A stretch of DNA of 64,000 nt from NCBI RefSeq assembly GCF_044542075.1, contig NZ_JBITTU010000004.1:1-64000 (forward strand), given 5' to 3'. This DNA comes from Leeuwenhoekiella sp044542075. GTDB lineage: Bacteria > Bacteroidota > Bacteroidia > Flavobacteriales > Flavobacteriaceae. A program made the position numbers and the translations under genes. The notes beneath the pieces are model-generated. The model was not told the origin of the DNA and did no database searches. It saw nothing but the letters and a program-made list of their open reading frames with translations. Below are positions 9,095 through 18,902 of the stretch, piece by piece (the first letter of the stretch is position 1; every line of letters starts with the position of its first letter).

Positions 9095-12000
9095 TTAGAA
9101 TGAAACATTTAATCCTACCACAAAGCTGTTTGTGGTTATTGAAGAGGCGCTGGGGTTAGCCCCGCCATTCTGAAAACTACTATCGGGATCAAGAAAATCT
9201 GTTTTAGAATACAACCATGGGTTTATAGCCTGAGCATAGATTTTAAGATTAGATATTCCTACATTTTCTAATGTTTGCTTATCAAAGTTATAGCCTAGAG
9301 AAACGTATCTTAATTTGATAAACGAACCATCCTGATAATTCATTGAACTGAAGAACAGGGGTTGACCGCCATTGTTGTAATTCGGTCTAGGATAGGCATT
9401 AGTAGGATTTTCTGGAGTCCAGTAATCTACTGCTCTGTGTACAAATTGCCCTTGAAGGTCTACGGCACCTCCACGAACTGTCGCTCCCCATTCTGAGTAT
9501 AAGAATGCAGAAAGATCCCAGTTTTTGTAGCTGAAGGTATTGATTAATCCACCTATCCATTCCGGATTCGGATTTCCTATAATCTGGCGGTCATTGGTAG
9601 GGTTTATGATTCCGTCATTATTTACATCTTCAACCCGAATGTCCCCAGGTTCAAAATCTGCTCCATTCGCATTATAGCGGGCTATTTCGTCTGCATCTGC
9701 AGTCTGCCAGATGCCTATTTTTTTATAGTCATAAATAGCACCTATAGGTTCACCAATAAAATATCCGTTATTAATATCGTCTTCTTTGCTACCATCTACT
9801 AAAGAAACAATTTCGGTACGATTTGCTGTAAAGGTTAAGTCTGAAGTCCATCTAAAATTTTGACTTTCAATATTTCTTGTAGATAAAGCCAATTCGATAC
9901 CCCGGTTTCTTGTCTTTCCTGCATTAACCGTGATGCTACCGTATCCCGTTACCGAGTTTGGGGTTTTATTTAAAAGAATATCATCTGTATTTGCTACATA
10001 ATATTCTATAGAACCACTAATTCTTGAATTTAAAAAGGCGTAGTCTATCCCGAGGTTAATTTGTTTGGTACGTTCCCAGCCTAGTTCCCGGTTAGGTAAA
10101 CTACCCTGATCTGTACCCTTAGGGTCACCTACCACATAGCCTGGTGCAGGAGTAGAGCCAAAAATATATGGCAGTCTTACCAGACCTCCGGAAGTGGAGT
10201 AGGGGTCAACCGCTTGATTGCCTACTTCACCATAACCCAGTCGTAGCTTAAATTGGTTGATCCAATTAATATCTTTCATAAAATCCTCCTGTTCCATTTT
10301 CCAACCTAAAGCCAATGATGGAAAGAAATCCCATTTATTATCTTCGCTTAGTACCGAAGCTGCGTCTGCTCTTCCGGTTACTGTTAAAAGATATTTGTCT
10401 AAAAGGCCGTAGTTTAAACGCGCCATGTATGAGGTTAATGTACGTTTTGTATAGCCTGATCCCCAGCCGTCAAGAGCCCCTCTATTTGTAGAGCCTAAGT
10501 TATACCATAACTGGCTGTCGTAAGGCAGGTCTGTGGCTGTCATATCGTTACTCTCGCCAGTAATACGAGATGAACTTTGTAATAGCGTAACGCCTAAATT
10601 GTGTACGTCATTGAAGTTTTTGTCATAGTAAACAAGATTTTCAAGCGTCCAGGAAACATTTTCACTGGTTGAGTAGCGGGCATAATTTGTAGAAGAAGAA
10701 CTCCCACCACCTCTTAAACTTGAGGCTGCACTTTGAAACTGACCGTTTCTAAAGTTTCTAATATCTGGTCCAAAAATAGTTCTGAATCTTAAGCCTTCTG
10801 CTACCTGTAATTCGGCGAAGAAGCTACCAAACATTCTGGCAGTTTTTCGCTCGTTGATCACCTCGCCTACATCACGTATTGGGTTTATGATATTTGGGTT
10901 ACCGCCGGGATTAAAAATATAATCTCCATTAGCATCATAAGGTTGTGCATACGGTAACTGGCCTAAGGCCGCTTCATATAGTGTTCTTGAGCCTCTAGAC
11001 CCCCCGGCTGAATAGCCAAAGTCCTGTACTGCATAACTCGCATTGATAGTACCTCCTATTTTAAACCAGTCTACAGGAGTTAATTCTACATTGATTAAGG
11101 CACTGTATCTTTTATATTCCTGACCAACAACGGTACCTATTTGATCAAGATAGCCTCCAGAAATATAGGCTTTCATTTTTTCAGTACCCATATTTGCACT
11201 TACATTGTGTTGTTGTAAAATTCCTGTTTGTTCAGCAAAATTGGTCCAGTTTGTTGTAGGGATTCTCGAACCGTCATAAACGGGTATTTCACTAACCCCA
11301 AAACGAGCCTGCTCTGCTGCTGTAGTAGCTCTTGTTTGTACAATACCAGCCTCACGATCTATCCAGGAATACCCGTCAAGTACATTATTTAATGCAGTCT
11401 GATCACCGCCAAAAAAGATACGGTCTACGGCTGGGTCAGGATACAAAACCTGATCCTGATTGGGTCTTTTGTATGCGTTAGCTCCTATAAGGGCATCTCT
11501 TCTATACTGTGCATAGTCACCTGCGTTCCAATAATCAGCTAAATTGCGAATGTTTTCTAAAGAAACATTGGTACTGTAATTCAATTGAAATCTTCCGTTT
11601 TTTCCGCTTTTTGTAGTTACTAAAACAACCCCGTTTGCACCACGTGAACCGTATATTGCCGTAGCAGATGCATCTTTAAGAATCTCAACAGATTCAATGT
11701 CATTAGGGTTGAATGCTTCTAAACCACCCGATTGTAGCGGCACGCCATCTACTACATAAAGTGGGCTATTGCCCCCGCTTATAGAACGGTTACCACGTAT
11801 GCGTATAGCTCCTACTTCTCCTGGTCTGGCGTTTGATGAGATGTTTACCCCTGCAGCTTTACCCTGTATACCCTGTAAGGTGTTTTGAACCGGGAAGTCA
11901 TTTAACTCTTCTGCAGATACCTGTGAGATTGCACCCGTTATATCTGATTTCTTTTGCGTACCATACCCCACTACGATCACAGCGTCTAATTCTGAGCTAT

Positions 12001-12301
12001 CCTCCTGTAACGTAATAGGATATGAATTTGAAGAGCCTACAGCTTGCGAAATCGATTTCATTCCTACAAAAGAAAAAAGGAGGGTTTGGCCTTCATTAGC
12101 TTGTAAGCTGTAGTTACCGTCAAAATCGGTTTGTGTTCCTGTTGAGGTTCCCTGTACGATAACATTAACTCCCGGGAGCGGCATTCCCTGAGAATCTGTC
12201 ACGGTACCCGATACTGTTTTTTCCTGTGCCCAGATAGTTATACTAAGCATTAAAAAACTTAAAAACAGTACGATGTGTTTTTGCGTTTTTTTCATATTCA
12301 T
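9095..12301 (-). CDS. SusC-family TonB-dependent outer-membrane glycan importer
   Basis: A 1068-residue receptor. It has a signal peptide ending near WAQEK, a carboxypeptidase-regulatory-like beta-sandwich at about 28-105 (VSGTVTDSQGMPLPGVNV), the TonB box and plug start at VIVVGYGTQKKSDITGAIS (about 108-126), and the plug motif RIRGNRSISGGNSPLYVVDG. A large beta-barrel follows, ending in an aromatic-rich C-terminal strand (FVVGLNVSF). A start at 12295 (MKKTQKH) is also possible. It is the first gene of the SusC-SusD-GH31 block and should import RG-I oligosaccharides. Two copies of a putative GntR-type operator lie in its promoter region (12371-12468). Confidence 0.95.
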   Translation of the reverse strand: MNMKKTQKHIVLFLSFLMLSITIWAQEKTVSGTVTDSQGMPLPGVNVIVQGTSTGTQTDFDGNYSLQANEGQTLLFSFVGMKSISQAVGSSNSYPITLQEDSSELDAVIVVGYGTQKKSDITGAISQVSAEELNDFPVQNTLQGIQGKAAGVNISSNARPGEVGAIRIRGNRSISGGNSPLYVVDGVPLQSGGLEAFNPNDIESVEILKDASATAIYGSRGANGVVLVTTKSGKNGRFQLNYSTNVSLENIRNLADYWNAGDYAQYRRDALIGANAYKRPNQDQVLYPDPAVDRIFFGGDQTALNNVLDGYSWIDREAGIVQTRATTAAEQARFGVSEIPVYDGSRIPTTNWTNFAEQTGILQQHNVSANMGTEKMKAYISGGYLDQIGTVVGQEYKRYSALINVELTPVDWFKIGGTINASYAVQDFGYSAGGSRGSRTLYEAALGQLPYAQPYDANGDYIFNPGGNPNIINPIRDVGEVINERKTARMFGSFFAELQVAEGLRFRTIFGPDIRNFRNGQFQSAASSLRGGGSSSSTNYARYSTSENVSWTLENLVYYDKNFNDVHNLGVTLLQSSSRITGESNDMTATDLPYDSQLWYNLGSTNRGALDGWGSGYTKRTLTSYMARLNYGLLDKYLLTVTGRADAASVLSEDNKWDFFPSLALGWKMEQEDFMKDINWINQFKLRLGYGEVGNQAVDPYSTSGGLVRLPYIFGSTPAPGYVVGDPKGTDQGSLPNRELGWERTKQINLGIDYAFLNSRISGSIEYYVANTDDILLNKTPNSVTGYGSITVNAGKTRNRGIELALSTRNIESQNFRWTSDLTFTANRTEIVSLVDGSKEDDINNGYFIGEPIGAIYDYKKIGIWQTADADEIARYNANGADFEPGDIRVEDVNNDGIINPTNDRQIIGNPNPEWIGGLINTFSYKNWDLSAFLYSEWGATVRGGAVDLQGQFVHRAVDYWTPENPTNAYPRPNYNNGGQPLFFSSMNYQDGSFIKLRYVSLGYNFDKQTLENVGISNLKIYAQAINPWLYSKTDFLDPDSSFQNGGANPSASSITTNSFVVGLNVSF

Positions 12302-12370
12302 TAATTTTTAGAGAGATAAACTAGAATTAGTTGTTTGTGCTTAAAATTAAATAAAGGAAACGTTAGCGCT

Positions 12371-12400
12371 ATCCTGTACTTACTGTGCTGTACTGTCCTG
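12371..12400 (+). promoter_or_regulatory. Putative GntR-type operator, extended double site
   Basis: This site begins ATCCTGTACT and contains CTGTGCTGTACTG at 12383-12395, a 13-base exact match to the box in front of the rhamnose operon at 45497. It lies 70 bases upstream of the SusC start. Together with the inverted copy at 12453 it makes a symmetric arrangement in the divergent SusC/GH106 promoter. Confidence 0.6.
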
Positions 12401-12452
12401 CTTTTTGTTAATATAGCTGTAGATACTACTACTCGTTAAACTGTGTGCTCAA

Positions 12453-12468
12453 CAGGACGGCACAGGAT
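12453..12468 (-). promoter_or_regulatory. Putative GntR-type operator
   Basis: On the minus strand this reads ATCCTGTGCCGTCCTG and fits the consensus ATCCTGTRCTGTNCTG shared with boxes at 45497 and 46643. It lies 90 bases upstream of the GH106 start and inverted relative to the site at 12371. Confidence 0.6.
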
Positions 12469-12557
12469 AGCATTTGATTTATGAACTTTTATTTTTAGCA
12501 TAACTTGAATACCTGAAGTATATCCACATATTATTAGCAATTAATTATCTTGAATTA

Positions 12558-15305
12558 ATGACCTATACCAACCCTAAATTTTTATTTATACTCACCGCTT
12601 TATTACTTTTTTTAAATTGTAAAACGCAAGAGCCGCAAGAGACGCGAGAACCTATAAAAAACTCGATCTGGCCTGAAGTTACGAATACAACTAAACCGTG
12701 GACGCGCTGGTGGTGGATGGGGAGTGCAGTAGATAAACCCAATCTTAAAAAACACCTCATTGCTTTTCAAGAAGCGGGTCTTGGCGGTGTAGAAATCACT
12801 CCTATATATGGTGTAAAAGGGGAAGAAGCTAATTTTCTAGATCATCTTTCTCCAAAATGGCTGGAGATGCTAGACTATACCATTTCTACCGCAGACAGTC
12901 TGGGACTGGGAGTAGATATGGTTTTGGGAACCGGCTGGCCTTATGGTGGGCCCCACGTTACTAAAGAGTTTGCCGCAACCAAGCTGGTAGTGTCAACTTA
13001 TACGGTTAAAAAAGGAGTTGACTTTACTAGCCCAATTCATCCACCTGCTACCGAAAAACAACCTGCGGTGTTCTCTGCTTTGTTAGCCTACGACAACAAT
13101 GGAAACTTAAAAGATTTAACTACACAGGTTAGTGACGGGGCTATTTCATGGGACAATCCTGATGCAGACTATACCGTATATGCATTATTTACAGGCAAAA
13201 CAGGTCAGCAGGTAAAACGGTCTGCGCCGGGTGGTGCAGGTTATACTTTAGATCATTATTCTAACGAAGCTTTTGAGGCATACGTAAAACCTTATGATTC
13301 CGCATTTGCGAAATTAAATGGAAATCTTCGTGCTATTTTTAATGATAGTTATGAAGTATATGGTACCGATTTTACACCTAAGTTCTTTTCTTTTTTTGAA
13401 GAACACAGAGGTTACGATCTTAAGCAGCATATCAACCTTTTATTAAGTGAAGAAGACGAGGAATTGGGCAACCGGGTAAAAGCAGATTTTAGACTTACCA
13501 TTTCTGAATTATTATTGACCCAATTTGATAAGCCGCGGACCCAATGGGCAAACACCCATAATTTTAAAACCAAATTGCAGGCACATGGTTCACCGGGCAA
13601 TTTGATCGACTTATATGCATCGGCAGATATTCCCGAGTGTGAGACTTTTGGCTCTATGCCTTATGATATAAAGGGTTTTAGACGCGAAGCAGAAAATATA
13701 CGTACCGGTGATGCAGATCCTGTAATGCTGAAGTTTTCCTCTTCCGCAGGACATATTGCCGGGAAACCCTTAATTTCTTCAGAAACATTTACGTGGTTAC
13801 GCGAGCATTTTAAAACCGCACTTTCACAAACAAAACCTGAAGCAGAAGAATTATTGCTTAATGGAGTAAATCATATCTTTTTACATGGCTCTACCTATTC
13901 ACCGGAGCGTGCAGGTTGGCCGGGCTGGAAGTTTTATGCTTCTGTAAATTTTAGTCCTAATAATACGATATGGGAGGATGTACCTGCTCTATTTTCGTAT
14001 TTGACTAATGTGCAATCAGTTTTACAAGAGGGGAAACCCGATAATGAGACTTTATTATACTGGCCTATTCAGGATGAGTGGAACAAATTTCAGCACGGTA
14101 AATTGTTCTTTGAGTTTAAAATTCACTCGCTAGAGGAGTGGTTGCTGGGTACACCCTTTTATAAAACCACACAGGAGCTGATGCAAAAAGGGTATGGAGT
14201 AGATTTTCTTTCAGATGATTTTCTAAAACAAGCAACTGTTGTAGATGGAAAGATCGTTCTTCCTAGCGGAACCTATAAATCGCTGGTAGTCCCGGACACT
14301 GATTTTATGCCATTGGCAACACTTCAAAAATTAATTGAATTAAAAAATCAGGGAGCTTCGGTACTATTTAGAGGCTTACCAGAAAGTGTTCCGGGGTTTT
14401 ATAATTATAAGCAGCAAACCCAAGAATTAAAATCACTTATCGAAACTAATTCTCTTTCAGCAACTGATTTAGAAACCGGTTTGCAAGCGGCTTCAGTGTA
14501 TCCCGAGACTTTAGTAAACACAGGTTTAAAATTTATAAGACGGGATGTTGATGGAAGCAAGATTTATTATTTGGTAAATCATACCGCAAATGCTATTGAT
14601 CACTATATTCCGCTTGCGGGAACGGTGGAGAATGTGCTGATTTTAGATCCGCTTACGCGAAAGGCGGGAGCAGCACATATCAAAAAAGCAAATGGTGTTA
14701 CTAGTGTAAATGTGCAAATCGCATCTGGTGATGCCTTAATTCTTAAAACAAATACTTCAGTTGCTGCAGATGACTGGGTGTATACTAATCCTATAAATTC
14801 TGGTGTAGAATTGACCAATCCCTGGAAAATTTCATTTGAAAAAGGCGGTCCGATTTTACCCGAAGCTGTCGAAATGAAAAGCCTAAAATCCTGGACAACT
14901 TTAAGTAAGGAAGCCGAGGAATTTTCAGGAACTGCCGTATACGCAACAACGTTTAATACGCCAGATGTTGAAGCAGATGCGTGGCGCTTAGATTTAGGCG
15001 ACGTACGGGAAAGTGCAGCAGTTTGGTTAGATGATGTGTATATAGGTACTGCCTGGTCTGTACCCTATGTTCTTGATTTAGGTAAACTAGATTCGGGAAA
15101 ACATACTTTAAAAATAAAAGTGACCAATCTTGCAGCAAACAGACTTCGTGCTAAAGAACTACGCGGTGAAGAATGGAAGATTTTTTATGAGATCAATATG
15201 GTAAATAAAGATTACAAACCATTTGATGCAACTGTATGGGAACCAAATCCTTCTGGTTTGTTAGATCCTGTAAAATTGATTCCGCTTAAAACAACAACAA
15301 ACTAA
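12558..15305 (+). CDS. GH106 alpha-L-rhamnosidase
   Basis: A 915-residue lipoprotein (lipobox cysteine at 21, LLLFLNC). It opens with the GH106 signature TRWWWMGSAVDK (about 49-60), followed by LGGVEITPIYG and the barrel segment VDMVLGTGWPYGGP. Further acidic active-site candidates lie in NDSYEVYGTDF (near 263-273) and SSETFTWL (near 413-420). A C-terminal jelly-roll (about 790-890, LGDVRESAAVWLDDVYIG) matches the usual GH106 galactose-binding-like domain. The family removes alpha-L-rhamnose from RG-I or RG-II. It is the first gene of the rightward block, with GH105 29 bases downstream, which fits stepwise removal of rhamnose and unsaturated galacturonate. Confidence 0.92.
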   Translation: MTYTNPKFLFILTALLLFLNCKTQEPQETREPIKNSIWPEVTNTTKPWTRWWWMGSAVDKPNLKKHLIAFQEAGLGGVEITPIYGVKGEEANFLDHLSPKWLEMLDYTISTADSLGLGVDMVLGTGWPYGGPHVTKEFAATKLVVSTYTVKKGVDFTSPIHPPATEKQPAVFSALLAYDNNGNLKDLTTQVSDGAISWDNPDADYTVYALFTGKTGQQVKRSAPGGAGYTLDHYSNEAFEAYVKPYDSAFAKLNGNLRAIFNDSYEVYGTDFTPKFFSFFEEHRGYDLKQHINLLLSEEDEELGNRVKADFRLTISELLLTQFDKPRTQWANTHNFKTKLQAHGSPGNLIDLYASADIPECETFGSMPYDIKGFRREAENIRTGDADPVMLKFSSSAGHIAGKPLISSETFTWLREHFKTALSQTKPEAEELLLNGVNHIFLHGSTYSPERAGWPGWKFYASVNFSPNNTIWEDVPALFSYLTNVQSVLQEGKPDNETLLYWPIQDEWNKFQHGKLFFEFKIHSLEEWLLGTPFYKTTQELMQKGYGVDFLSDDFLKQATVVDGKIVLPSGTYKSLVVPDTDFMPLATLQKLIELKNQGASVLFRGLPESVPGFYNYKQQTQELKSLIETNSLSATDLETGLQAASVYPETLVNTGLKFIRRDVDGSKIYYLVNHTANAIDHYIPLAGTVENVLILDPLTRKAGAAHIKKANGVTSVNVQIASGDALILKTNTSVAADDWVYTNPINSGVELTNPWKISFEKGGPILPEAVEMKSLKSWTTLSKEAEEFSGTAVYATTFNTPDVEADAWRLDLGDVRESAAVWLDDVYIGTAWSVPYVLDLGKLDSGKHTLKIKVTNLAANRLRAKELRGEEWKIFYEINMVNKDYKPFDATVWEPNPSGLLDPVKLIPLKTTTN

Positions 15306-15333
15306 TTACTTTGATATCTTAAAGAATACTCTA

Positions 15334-16458
15334 ATGAATAAAACAATCGCATTGCTACTTTTTGCTGTGTTTAGTATTAATTGTGCAGCTCAAAAAACAA
15401 TAGACCGTAACGACATTTTAGCAAAAATGGAATTAGCCAATTCGTATTTTATGCAAAAATGGCCCGATGTAGGCAAAACCATTATTACTAATAAAGAGCG
15501 CCCCAGCCACATCTGGACGCGCGGGGTGTATTACGAAGGGCTGATGGCACTTCACGAAATTTACCCTAAAGCAGAGTATTATACCTACGCGCTAGATTGG
15601 GCTAACTTTCACGAGTGGAGTTTTAGAAGTGGTAACGAGACCCGCAATGCAGATGATTATGATGCAGCACAAACCTATATAGATTTGTACAATCTACAAC
15701 CCGACCCCGAGAAACTAAAAAACACCCGCGCGTGTATGCAGAAGTTTCTAGTTACTCCTCAAAATGGGGATTGGGACTGGATTGATGCCATACAAATGGG
15801 AATGCCGGTTTTTGCAAAAATGGGCGTGTTGGAACACGACGACCGCTATTTTGAAAAAATGTACCAGATGTATATGGAAAGTAGAAACGTAATCGGCGGG
15901 AAGGGCTTATACAATCCTGAGGACGGACTCTGGTGGCGTGATGCAGATTTTGATCCGCCGTATACCGAGCCTAATGGGGAAGATTCCTATTGGAGCCGCG
16001 GGAACGGTTGGGTGATTGCAGCATTAGCAAAGACACTTGCTATAATCCCGGCAGATGCTCCACACCGCGAGCAGTATGTAGAAGATTTACAAGCAATGGC
16101 AGAAGCGCTAAAAAAGGTACAGCGTCCTGATGGCTTCTGGAATGTGAGTTTACACGATCCAACACATTTTGGAGGTAAAGAGACTTCAGGAACCGCATTG
16201 TTTGTATACGGTATCGCATATGGGATTAACAATGATTTACTAGATAGAGAGACCTATTTACCTGTAATAACTAAAGCCTGGAATGCGATGATTTCAGATA
16301 GTTTACACGAAAATGGGTTTTTAGGATGGTTACAATCTACAGGTAAAGAACCTAAAGACGGGCAGCCGCTTGCTTATGATAAGCAACCCGATTTTGAAGA
16401 TTACGGTTTGGGTTGTTTTCTTTTGGCAGGTGCCGAAATGTACCGTTTAGAATTTTAA
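15334..16458 (+). CDS. GH105 unsaturated rhamnogalacturonyl hydrolase
   Basis: A 374-residue (alpha/alpha)6-barrel enzyme. The N-terminal signal ends FSINCAAQ with a possible lipobox Cys17. Family motifs are HIWTRGVYYEGLMAL (59-73), WIDAIQMGMPVFAKMG with the probable catalytic Asp151, the WWRDADF stretch and YWSRGNGWVIAALAK (about 219-233). It hydrates and removes the 4,5-unsaturated galacturonic acid left by rhamnogalacturonan lyase, which pairs it directly with the PL11 in this locus. It sits between GH106 and an esterase in one operon. Confidence 0.92.
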   Translation: MNKTIALLLFAVFSINCAAQKTIDRNDILAKMELANSYFMQKWPDVGKTIITNKERPSHIWTRGVYYEGLMALHEIYPKAEYYTYALDWANFHEWSFRSGNETRNADDYDAAQTYIDLYNLQPDPEKLKNTRACMQKFLVTPQNGDWDWIDAIQMGMPVFAKMGVLEHDDRYFEKMYQMYMESRNVIGGKGLYNPEDGLWWRDADFDPPYTEPNGEDSYWSRGNGWVIAALAKTLAIIPADAPHREQYVEDLQAMAEALKKVQRPDGFWNVSLHDPTHFGGKETSGTALFVYGIAYGINNDLLDRETYLPVITKAWNAMISDSLHENGFLGWLQSTGKEPKDGQPLAYDKQPDFEDYGLGCFLLAGAEMYRLEF

Positions 16459-16503
16459 AAATGTAGTTTTTACAATTAACTTTCCTTTGCTTAACTTTCC
16501 GGT

Positions 16504-17421
16504 ATGAAAATACAAATACTAGTAATGAGCTTATTTTTAAGTAACGCTGCAATAGCCCAACAGGAAGAAGTTAAACTTTGGGATGTGGTGCCGGGAAGTA
16601 TTACAAATGATTCATTTAAAGAAGAAAAGCAATATGAAGGTGATCAAATACGAGGATATAGCAAAGTTTCAGAGCCAACATTAACCATTTTCACTCCGGA
16701 AGATGGTAAAAGTAACGGCACTGCAGTGGTGATTTGTCCCGGTGGTGGTTACAGCCATTTAGCGATAAATAAAGAAGGTTATAAATTAGGCGCCTGGTTC
16801 GCAGAACAGGGTATTACAGGGTTTGTGTTAAAAAACAGATTGCCTAGTGATGCCATTATGCAGGATAAAACTATTGGTCCGCTACAAGATGTACAACGTG
16901 CGATTCGCTATGTTCGGGAAAACGCTTTAAAATTTGGTATCGACACTTTAAAAGTGGGGGTAATGGGGTTTTCGGCAGGTGGACATCTTGCTGTTACCGC
17001 ATCTACTTTGTATGAGGAATCAGTTTATGACAGTAAAGAAGGTGTGTCTGCAAAACCTGATTTTTCTATGCTAATTTACCCCGTAGTTAGTATGAAAAAC
17101 GGAGTAACGCATCAAGGTTCGCGAGATAATTTATTGGGTAATAATCCCGATGAAGCGACTGTCACAAAGTACTCAGGAGAAGAACAGGTAACAGCAGCTA
17201 CTCCGAAGACTTTTCTAATTCACGCTACAGATGATAAAGCTGTTCCGGTAGAAAATAGTATTCATTATTACCTGGCTTTAAAGAATGCCGGTGTACCGGT
17301 CGAGATGCATATCTATGAAGATGGTGGTCACGGTTTTGGTATGGGGCGCTCAGCCACTGCAGATTCCTGGCCTGCAGCATTGAGTCTGTGGCTCAAGAAA
17401 CACGGTTTAATTACAAATTAG
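16504..17421 (+). CDS. Secreted alpha/beta-hydrolase carbohydrate esterase
   Basis: A 305-residue protein with a signal peptide (cut near AIAQQ). It has the alpha/beta-hydrolase fold of BD-FAE/acetyl-xylan-esterase-like proteins: oxyanion-hole motif CPGGGYSHL (78-86), nucleophile Ser157 in GFSAGGHL, Asp243 in HATDDKAVP and His276 in EDGGHGFG, so the triad is complete. The length is normal. As the third gene of the GH106-GH105 block it probably removes acetyl or similar ester groups from pectin fragments; the exact ester cannot be told from sequence. Confidence 0.85.
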   Translation: MKIQILVMSLFLSNAAIAQQEEVKLWDVVPGSITNDSFKEEKQYEGDQIRGYSKVSEPTLTIFTPEDGKSNGTAVVICPGGGYSHLAINKEGYKLGAWFAEQGITGFVLKNRLPSDAIMQDKTIGPLQDVQRAIRYVRENALKFGIDTLKVGVMGFSAGGHLAVTASTLYEESVYDSKEGVSAKPDFSMLIYPVVSMKNGVTHQGSRDNLLGNNPDEATVTKYSGEEQVTAATPKTFLIHATDDKAVPVENSIHYYLALKNAGVPVEMHIYEDGGHGFGMGRSATADSWPAALSLWLKKHGLITN

Positions 17422-17658
17422 AAGTATTCATTATAAACTTTAACAGGCCTACTGAAGATCTAGCGTAAAATTTGAAGTGAAGAGGTCGTGAAATTTTAGT
17501 CTGTTTGAGCAAAACGATTTTTAATTTATCGAAAATACTTTAAGCGAGTTTCTAAAATTAAGACTTCTAGCAATAAATTTAGCTAGAATTTCATAAGCCT
17601 AGATTTTTTTGGTTCGTTTTTTTATCGATAAAAAAAATGAACAATAACCTTAGAAATT

Positions 17659-18600
17659 ATGATCAAAAAAATTCTATTCGTACTTATAATTGCAACCGCT
17701 TTTACTTCCTGTAAAGCTCAGGAACCTGCTTACTTATTTACTTATTTTAAAGGTAACGGGGAAGATGGTTTGCATCTGGCTTATAGTACCGATGCGCTAA
17801 ATTGGAAATCGCTAAACAACGATAAATCTATTTTGACTCCAGAGGTGGGTGAGCAAAAATTAATGCGTGATCCTGCAGTCATTCTTGGCGGAGACGGTAA
17901 CTACCATATGGTGTGGACTACCGGTTGGACAGAGCGGGGTATAGGTTATGCCTCTTCAGAAGATCTGGTAAACTGGTCTGAGCAGCAATTAATACCTGTT
18001 ATGCAACACGAAGAAACTGCGCGTAATTGCTGGGCACCAGAGATCACCTACGATGCTAAAAACGACCAATATATGATTTACTGGGCAACCACCATCCCCG
18101 GTTTATTCCCAGAAACTCAATCAAAAGCAGATGATGGATACAACCACCGTATGTACTATACCTTAACTAAAGATTTTAAAGATTTTACGAAAGCTAAAGT
18201 ACTTTATGATCCTGATTTTAACTCTATAGATGCGACCATACAATGGGATGGCGAGCAGTATGTGATGTTCTTAAAAGATGAAACCCGCGAGCCGGCTCGT
18301 AAAAATTTAAAAGTCGCATTCTCGGAAAATTTAACTGGACCGTATTCTGAAGCCAGCGAACCCATCACCGGCAACTACTGGGCAGAAGGACCTACAGCCT
18401 TAAATGTAAACGGGAAATGGATTGTCTATTTTGATAAATATACCGATCATCAATACGGCGCTGTGATGTCTGAAGACTTAAAAAACTGGACCGATATTTC
18501 AGATAAAATAACTTTTCCTGATGGTATACGTCACGGGACAGCGATTCAGGTTTCTACCGCGGAGTTGAAACAGATTCAAGAGGTATTGGTAATTGATTGA
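17659..18600 (+). CDS. GH43-like five-bladed beta-propeller glycosidase
   Basis: A 313-residue lipoprotein (lipobox Cys18, TAFTSCKAQ). The five-bladed propeller signatures are YFKGNGEDGLHLAYS at 30-43, MRDPAVI (Asp71), WAPEITYD (125-132), SIDATI with Asp191 (pKa-modulating position) and NYWAEGPTAL with the probable acid Glu243. Family members act on arabinofuranosides, galactans or xylosides. A 237-base gap separates it from the esterase gene, so it may have its own promoter. In an RG-I locus the most likely substrates are arabinan or galactan side chains, by inference. Confidence 0.85.
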   Translation: MIKKILFVLIIATAFTSCKAQEPAYLFTYFKGNGEDGLHLAYSTDALNWKSLNNDKSILTPEVGEQKLMRDPAVILGGDGNYHMVWTTGWTERGIGYASSEDLVNWSEQQLIPVMQHEETARNCWAPEITYDAKNDQYMIYWATTIPGLFPETQSKADDGYNHRMYYTLTKDFKDFTKAKVLYDPDFNSIDATIQWDGEQYVMFLKDETREPARKNLKVAFSENLTGPYSEASEPITGNYWAEGPTALNVNGKWIVYFDKYTDHQYGAVMSEDLKNWTDISDKITFPDGIRHGTAIQVSTAELKQIQEVLVID

Positions 18601-18660
18601 GATGTTTTGATAGAGGTTAAATCTGCAATTAAAGGCTTTATTGATTAGAGCAGGTAAATT

Positions 18661-18830
18661 TTCTTTACTTTTCTTTGCTTGTCCAAAGAAAAGTAACAAA
18701 AGAAAAGACACTTTTTCTTAGGCATTTTTGCCATATTAGGCAAAACCGCAACAAGTCCCCTAAATTTTCTCCAAGGCTTCGAAAATTTTTAACGGGAACT
18801 TGTTACTAAGCTGAAGAAAAAGAACACTTT
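18661..18830. repeat. REP-like intergenic palindromic repeat at the PUL block boundary
   Basis: The 302-base gap between the convergent GH43 and GH65-like genes has no gene. It holds a perfect 13-base inverted repeat (TTACTTTTCTTTG at 18665-18677 and its complement at 18684-18696), then a larger palindrome at 18750-18804 whose ends are AACAAGTCCCC and GGGAACTTGTT around an AATTTTC/GAAAATT core. This composition resembles intergenic repeats I recall from other flavobacterial genomes. In this convergent position the hairpins could also serve as a bidirectional terminator. Confidence 0.6.
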
Positions 18831-18902
18831 TTATTGAAATCATTCTTACAGTTGAAAATGTAAATTTATCTATTTGATAATTTCGCATAAAAAATACACG
18901 AC

